In this document: positions 15,314 through 15,512 of the stretch, piece by piece
How the letters are laid out: each line of letters begins with the position of its first letter
Numbering within the stretch: the stretch's first letter is position 1
Assembly: GCA_039024435.1 (NCBI GenBank)
Contig: JBCCQH010000142.1
Location: 1-15,512, forward strand
Length of the DNA stretch: 15,512 bases
Origin: JBCCQH01 sp039024435
Lineage (GTDB): Bacteria > Bacteroidota > Bacteroidia > J057 > JADKCL01
Direction: 5' to 3'
Notes under the pieces: generated by a model
What the model saw: the letters and a program-made list of their open reading frames with translations, nothing else
Told to the model about the DNA's origin: nothing
The model's database searches: none
Position numbers and translations under genes: made by a program

Positions 15314-15512
15314 GGCATCTTCCCCAAACTCGAATGACTATCCGCTTCTTTGCCACACGTGGTATTTGTTCCAATGCCGGAGCGAATTGCCCAGGATGGT
15401 CGCAAATCGGGTTTCCCCTTCGTAACGTCGGTTCAGCTTGTAGCAGAATTCGTCCAGGTAGTTCTGTAGGTACTTTTCGCTCACGCCGTGGAATATCCCC
15501 GAGAGGTTGCGC
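15314..15512 (-). mobile_element. 3' end of an IS1595-type insertion sequence (partial)
   Basis: The element is identified by its transposase fragment, which reaches the right edge. On the plus strand GGCATCTTCCCCA starts at 15314, only 24 bases beyond the transposase stop; this could be its terminal repeat, since members of the family have compact GG-starting ends. The AT-rich TTTGCTAT just before it would be the candidate 8-base target duplication. The other end is outside the window, so the boundary is a guess. Confidence 0.4.
15338..15512 (-). CDS. IS1595 family (ISXO2-like) transposase, C-terminal fragment
   Basis: The frame enters from the right edge and ends at a TAG (15340-15338), giving 57 residues. 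GIFHGVSEKYLQNYLDEFCY (5-24) and KLNRR match the conserved C-terminus of ISXO2-like DDE transposases (usual form G.yH.VS.kHLqrYldEF.yR.NrR), which lies after the catalytic glutamate. The rest of the gene is outside the window, so I cannot tell whether the element is intact. Confidence 0.75.
   Translation of the reverse strand, partial: RNLSGIFHGVSEKYLQNYLDEFCYKLNRRYEGETRFATILGNSLRHWNKYHVWQRSG

Noticed and set aside
15168..15374. 68-residue minus-strand frame crossing the IS boundary
   Set aside because: It overlaps the transposase end in another frame and spans the putative IS junction; no protein character.

Overview
The window comes from a Bacteroidota chromosome, probably of the Saprospiria/Lewinella type. 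The evidence is a secreted protein with a type IX secretion (T9SS) C-terminal sorting domain, a DUF4294 lipid- or envelope-associated family protein, Bacteroidota-style tryptophan 2,3-dioxygenase, separate nuoC and nuoD genes, TAnnTTTG-like promoter elements and few Shine-Dalgarno sites. The phylum is well supported; the class is inference.

Layout. Bases 1-78 hold the start of a transposase-like gene running off the left edge. Bases 121-1788 (minus) encode a large secreted protein of unknown function. Bases 1966-4061 hold three small membrane proteins: a DUF4190-like protein (plus strand), then on the minus strand a TM2-domain protein followed by a DUF2752 protein. Bases 4238-5290 encode a secreted TPR protein, convergent with a short-chain dehydrogenase (5321-6172, minus). 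Bases 6262-7664 (minus) encode a cysteine-rich T9SS cargo protein whose sorting domain is broken by a one-base frameshift; a strong intrinsic terminator follows it. Divergent from it is an HTTM / vitamin K-dependent gamma-carboxylase-like membrane enzyme (7779-9188). Bases 9290-12536 (minus) carry nuoA-nuoB-nuoC-nuoD of respiratory complex I, tightly coupled by overlaps, followed by a small helix-hairpin-helix-like protein. A 375-base non-coding stretch containing a G-quadruplex motif separates nuoA from a divergent tryptophan 2,3-dioxygenase (12912-13916). A DUF4294 protein follows (14022-14648). The right end (14712-15262) holds a frameshifted membrane-protein gene beside the 3' end of an IS1595-type transposase (15338-15512), which runs off the right edge.

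How the genes work together. Only nuoABCD form a clear functional unit: membrane subunit A plus the hydrophilic B, C and D subunits that build the N2 cluster and quinone site. The other complex I genes are not here. The TM2 and DUF2752 genes probably form an operon of unknown function. The remaining genes look like ordinary single-gene units of a Bacteroidota core or accessory region. I found no defence system, CRISPR array, tRNA, rRNA or biosynthetic cluster. The strongest leads are the catalytic lysine kept in the HTTM protein, the split nuo cluster, the small-membrane-protein trio, and two frameshifts that both sit at C runs, which could be decay or assembly error.
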